From positions 1 through 6,950 of the forward strand of contig JAFYUA010000366.1 of assembly GCA_017549745.1 (NCBI GenBank): a stretch of DNA of 6,950 nucleotides, in the 5' to 3' direction. Each line of letters begins with the position of its first letter. Within the stretch, counting starts at the first letter, position 1. Positions 5,613 to 6,950 of this stretch are shown here, piece by piece. The DNA comes from Clostridia bacterium. GTDB taxonomy: Bacteria; Bacillota; Clostridia; UMGS1810. The position numbers and the translations under genes are program-made. The notes under the pieces are model-generated. The model had not been told where the DNA came from and did not search any database. It saw only the letters and a program-made list of their open reading frames with translations.

Positions 5613-6674
5613 TTATAATATTGTTTTGAGTAATTTATATAGTCCTTTGGCTGTAGCAAGATAGCCAAGGTCTGTTTTGTGGAGTCCGTCAACAACATTT
5701 TCATGCCATATGCTGTTGCCGTCATATTCTTTTTCCACGCAAGCTTCCTGCATAAAAAGATATATGTTTTGGTCACCTGCGCCGCTAAGGTCTGCCACTA
5801 TTTTCTCTTGAACCTTGGTTTTGGCAATGCGTTTTTTGTAGCTTTCAGAAATCAGGCGTTCTTTGGCGCTTACAAGAAATGGCATGAGCACAATTGCAGT
5901 GTCGGGGTGCTTCCCCCTGTAAATCCTTATGAATTCGCGCAATTTTTCATCGAGCCATTTTTCGTCGGGGCAGTTGCCCTCGGTGCTTATGATGAGAGCG
6001 GCAACATTGTCAATGCCTGAAATAACCTCGGCAACTTCCGCTTCTGCCTTACCGCTGGAATTGAAACCAAGGTTATACACCTCGCGATTGAGCCATCGAG
6101 AAAGAATGTTGGTCTCATTCATACCAGGGCGTGAAGCACAAGCCCCCTGTTCTATTGAACCGCCGTAGAAAACAATTTTTCTGTCATCGGCAAACTGTTT
6201 TTGAGCAGGTGTTATCACAGCTTCATCATCAAATCCAATCAAAACCTTGTCTATGGCTCCATAAAGCGGGAAGTTCAAGAGGAAATCCGCCTCGATCACT
6301 GATTCTGACTCAAAAAAAGTGCATTCATGATACAAATCGGTTTCGTTGAAATCGGAAGTCACTGCAATAAATTCATAATCACCGCCAGTGGAAGCATAGA
6401 GGTCGAAGCCTCTCTTGGTTGTGCCGGAAAGATGAGGAGCAGTGTAGCCGTCGAAATGAAGCTTTTTGGAAGCTACTGACACACTGATGGACATTTTTTT
6501 GAGCTTTGCGTGAAAGCGTATCTGTCCGCCTGAGGTTTCATCGGCAAGATTGTAAACCGCTTCGGGCAGCTCAGCGCACGGATTTAGCGGCATTCTGCGA
6601 TAGAGTCCGTCTTGTTCATAAAACGCAAAGCCCGAAATCTTAAACGGATCTTTTTGCGGATTGTACCATTTCAT
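5613..6674 (-). CDS. SGNH/GDSL hydrolase with N-terminal GxDLY domain (probable carbohydrate esterase)
   Basis: A 353-residue protein with no signal peptide, so probably cytoplasmic. The N-terminal half is a beta-rich domain containing GFDLY at 89-93, the signature of the GxDLY domain that precedes some SGNH esterases. The C-terminal half carries the SGNH blocks in order: GGSIEQGACASRPG at 171-184 with nucleophile Ser173, NLGFNSSGKAE at 201-211 with Gly203, TEGNCPD at 231-237 with Asn234, and DGLHKTDLGY at 329-338 with Asp329 and His332. All four catalytic-type residues are present, so the enzyme should be active. The family removes acyl groups from varied substrates; a sugar or oligosaccharide ester is inferred from the neighbouring isomerase-like gene. 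The ATG at 6672-6674 has AAGGTG 8 nt upstream, overlapping the stop codon of the preceding amidohydrolase gene. Only 12 nt separate the two genes, and 20 nt separate this gene from the next, a tight operon. Confidence 0.88.
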   Translation of the reverse strand: MKWYNPQKDPFKISGFAFYEQDGLYRRMPLNPCAELPEAVYNLADETSGGQIRFHAKLKKMSISVSVASKKLHFDGYTAPHLSGTTKRGFDLYASTGGDYEFIAVTSDFNETDLYHECTFFESESVIEADFLLNFPLYGAIDKVLIGFDDEAVITPAQKQFADDRKIVFYGGSIEQGACASRPGMNETNILSRWLNREVYNLGFNSSGKAEAEVAEVISGIDNVAALIISTEGNCPDEKWLDEKLREFIRIYRGKHPDTAIVLMPFLVSAKERLISESYKKRIAKTKVQEKIVADLSGAGDQNIYLFMQEACVEKEYDGNSIWHENVVDGLHKTDLGYLATAKGLYKLLKTIL

Positions 6675-6686
6675 TGTATTGTCACC

Positions 6687-6950
6687 TTATCTTTCAGAGA
6701 GCTTTTTGGCATTTGCACAGAGAATTTTATATTTGTCGTCATCAGAAATATGTGAGAAAAGCACACTGCCAATGCCATATGAAAAATCATACCAGGGAGC
6801 ATCGGTGCCATACACAACCTTGTCGGCGCCGCAATTTTCTACCATTTTGTCAACAATGCCGCTGTGACGGTGAATGTCACAAAGGTCGAGATATACATTG
6901 TCATATTTATTGACAACCTTTATTGCCTCGTCAAGCTCACCGGGTGCAGA
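6687..6950 (-). CDS. Amidohydrolase family protein (TIM-barrel metal-dependent hydrolase), C-terminal end (partial)
   Basis: The minus frame is open from the window edge to a TAA at 6687-6689, giving the last 87 residues. VVYGTDAPWYD (codons at about 6786-6818) is the late-barrel segment of the amidohydrolase 2 / ACMSD-like family, in which the Asp of the GTD motif is the expected metal ligand. It is followed by IGSVLFSHISDDDKYKIL and a closing NAKKL, the usual ending (I..NA..L). VYLDLCDIHRH, further upstream, fits an earlier barrel strand. The N-terminal metal-binding His-x-His would lie outside the window. Family members hydrolyse or decarboxylate small molecules, including lactones and amides. 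Here the substrate is presumably linked to the esterase and isomerase-like genes downstream. The next gene's ribosome site overlaps this stop codon, so the genes are almost surely cotranscribed. Confidence 0.82.
   Translation of the reverse strand, partial: SAPGELDEAIKVVNKYDNVYLDLCDIHRHSGIVDKMVENCGADKVVYGTDAPWYDFSYGIGSVLFSHISDDDKYKILCANAKKLSER

Overview
The window suggests a bacterium of the Firmicutes, most likely an anaerobic, gut-type member of the Clostridia. The evidence is AG-rich Shine-Dalgarno sites, AT-rich spacers, an ECF-transporter S component, an LTA-synthase-type membrane sulfatase-fold protein, and a class II CCA-adding enzyme of Firmicutes type. The species cannot be named from the sequence. 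No mobile element, CRISPR array, rRNA or tRNA gene was seen.

Layout. Positions 1-412 hold the 3' end of a plus-strand LTA synthase / phosphoglycerol transferase family gene. Everything else is on the minus strand and converges on it. A perfect 15-bp hairpin at 426-459 lies between the two and can terminate transcription from both sides. Read in the minus direction, the window starts with a tightly spaced operon: an amidohydrolase (3' end only, 6687-6950), an SGNH esterase with an N-terminal GxDLY domain (5613-6674), and an L-arabinose/L-fucose isomerase-like protein (4117-5592). It ends at a rho-independent terminator (about 4034-4075). Next comes a gene-free stretch of about 340 bp with a good sigma-A-type promoter and a leader of about 140 nt. 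A second run follows: a small predicted beta-sandwich protein with a TTG start (3203-3775), an ECF S component (2654-3178) and the CCA tRNA nucleotidyltransferase (1424-2626), with 24-27 nt between genes. A hairpin that overlaps a possible promoter separates this run from an EamA-family transporter (467-1321).

How the genes may work together. The first operon looks like a cytoplasmic carbohydrate-catabolic module: an ester-cleaving enzyme, an aldose-ketose isomerase-like enzyme and a metal-dependent hydrolase or lyase. Its substrate cannot be read from the window. The isomerase-like protein keeps all four metal-ligand positions of AraA, but there is no araB or araD here. The second run mixes a probable carbohydrate-related protein, vitamin or micronutrient uptake and tRNA maturation, and looks like a set of neighbours sharing a promoter, not a pathway. 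I saw no clear new system. The points most worth following are the isomerase/esterase/amidohydrolase cassette, the unassigned small beta-sandwich protein with its leader, and the promoter-in-hairpin arrangement before the EamA gene.
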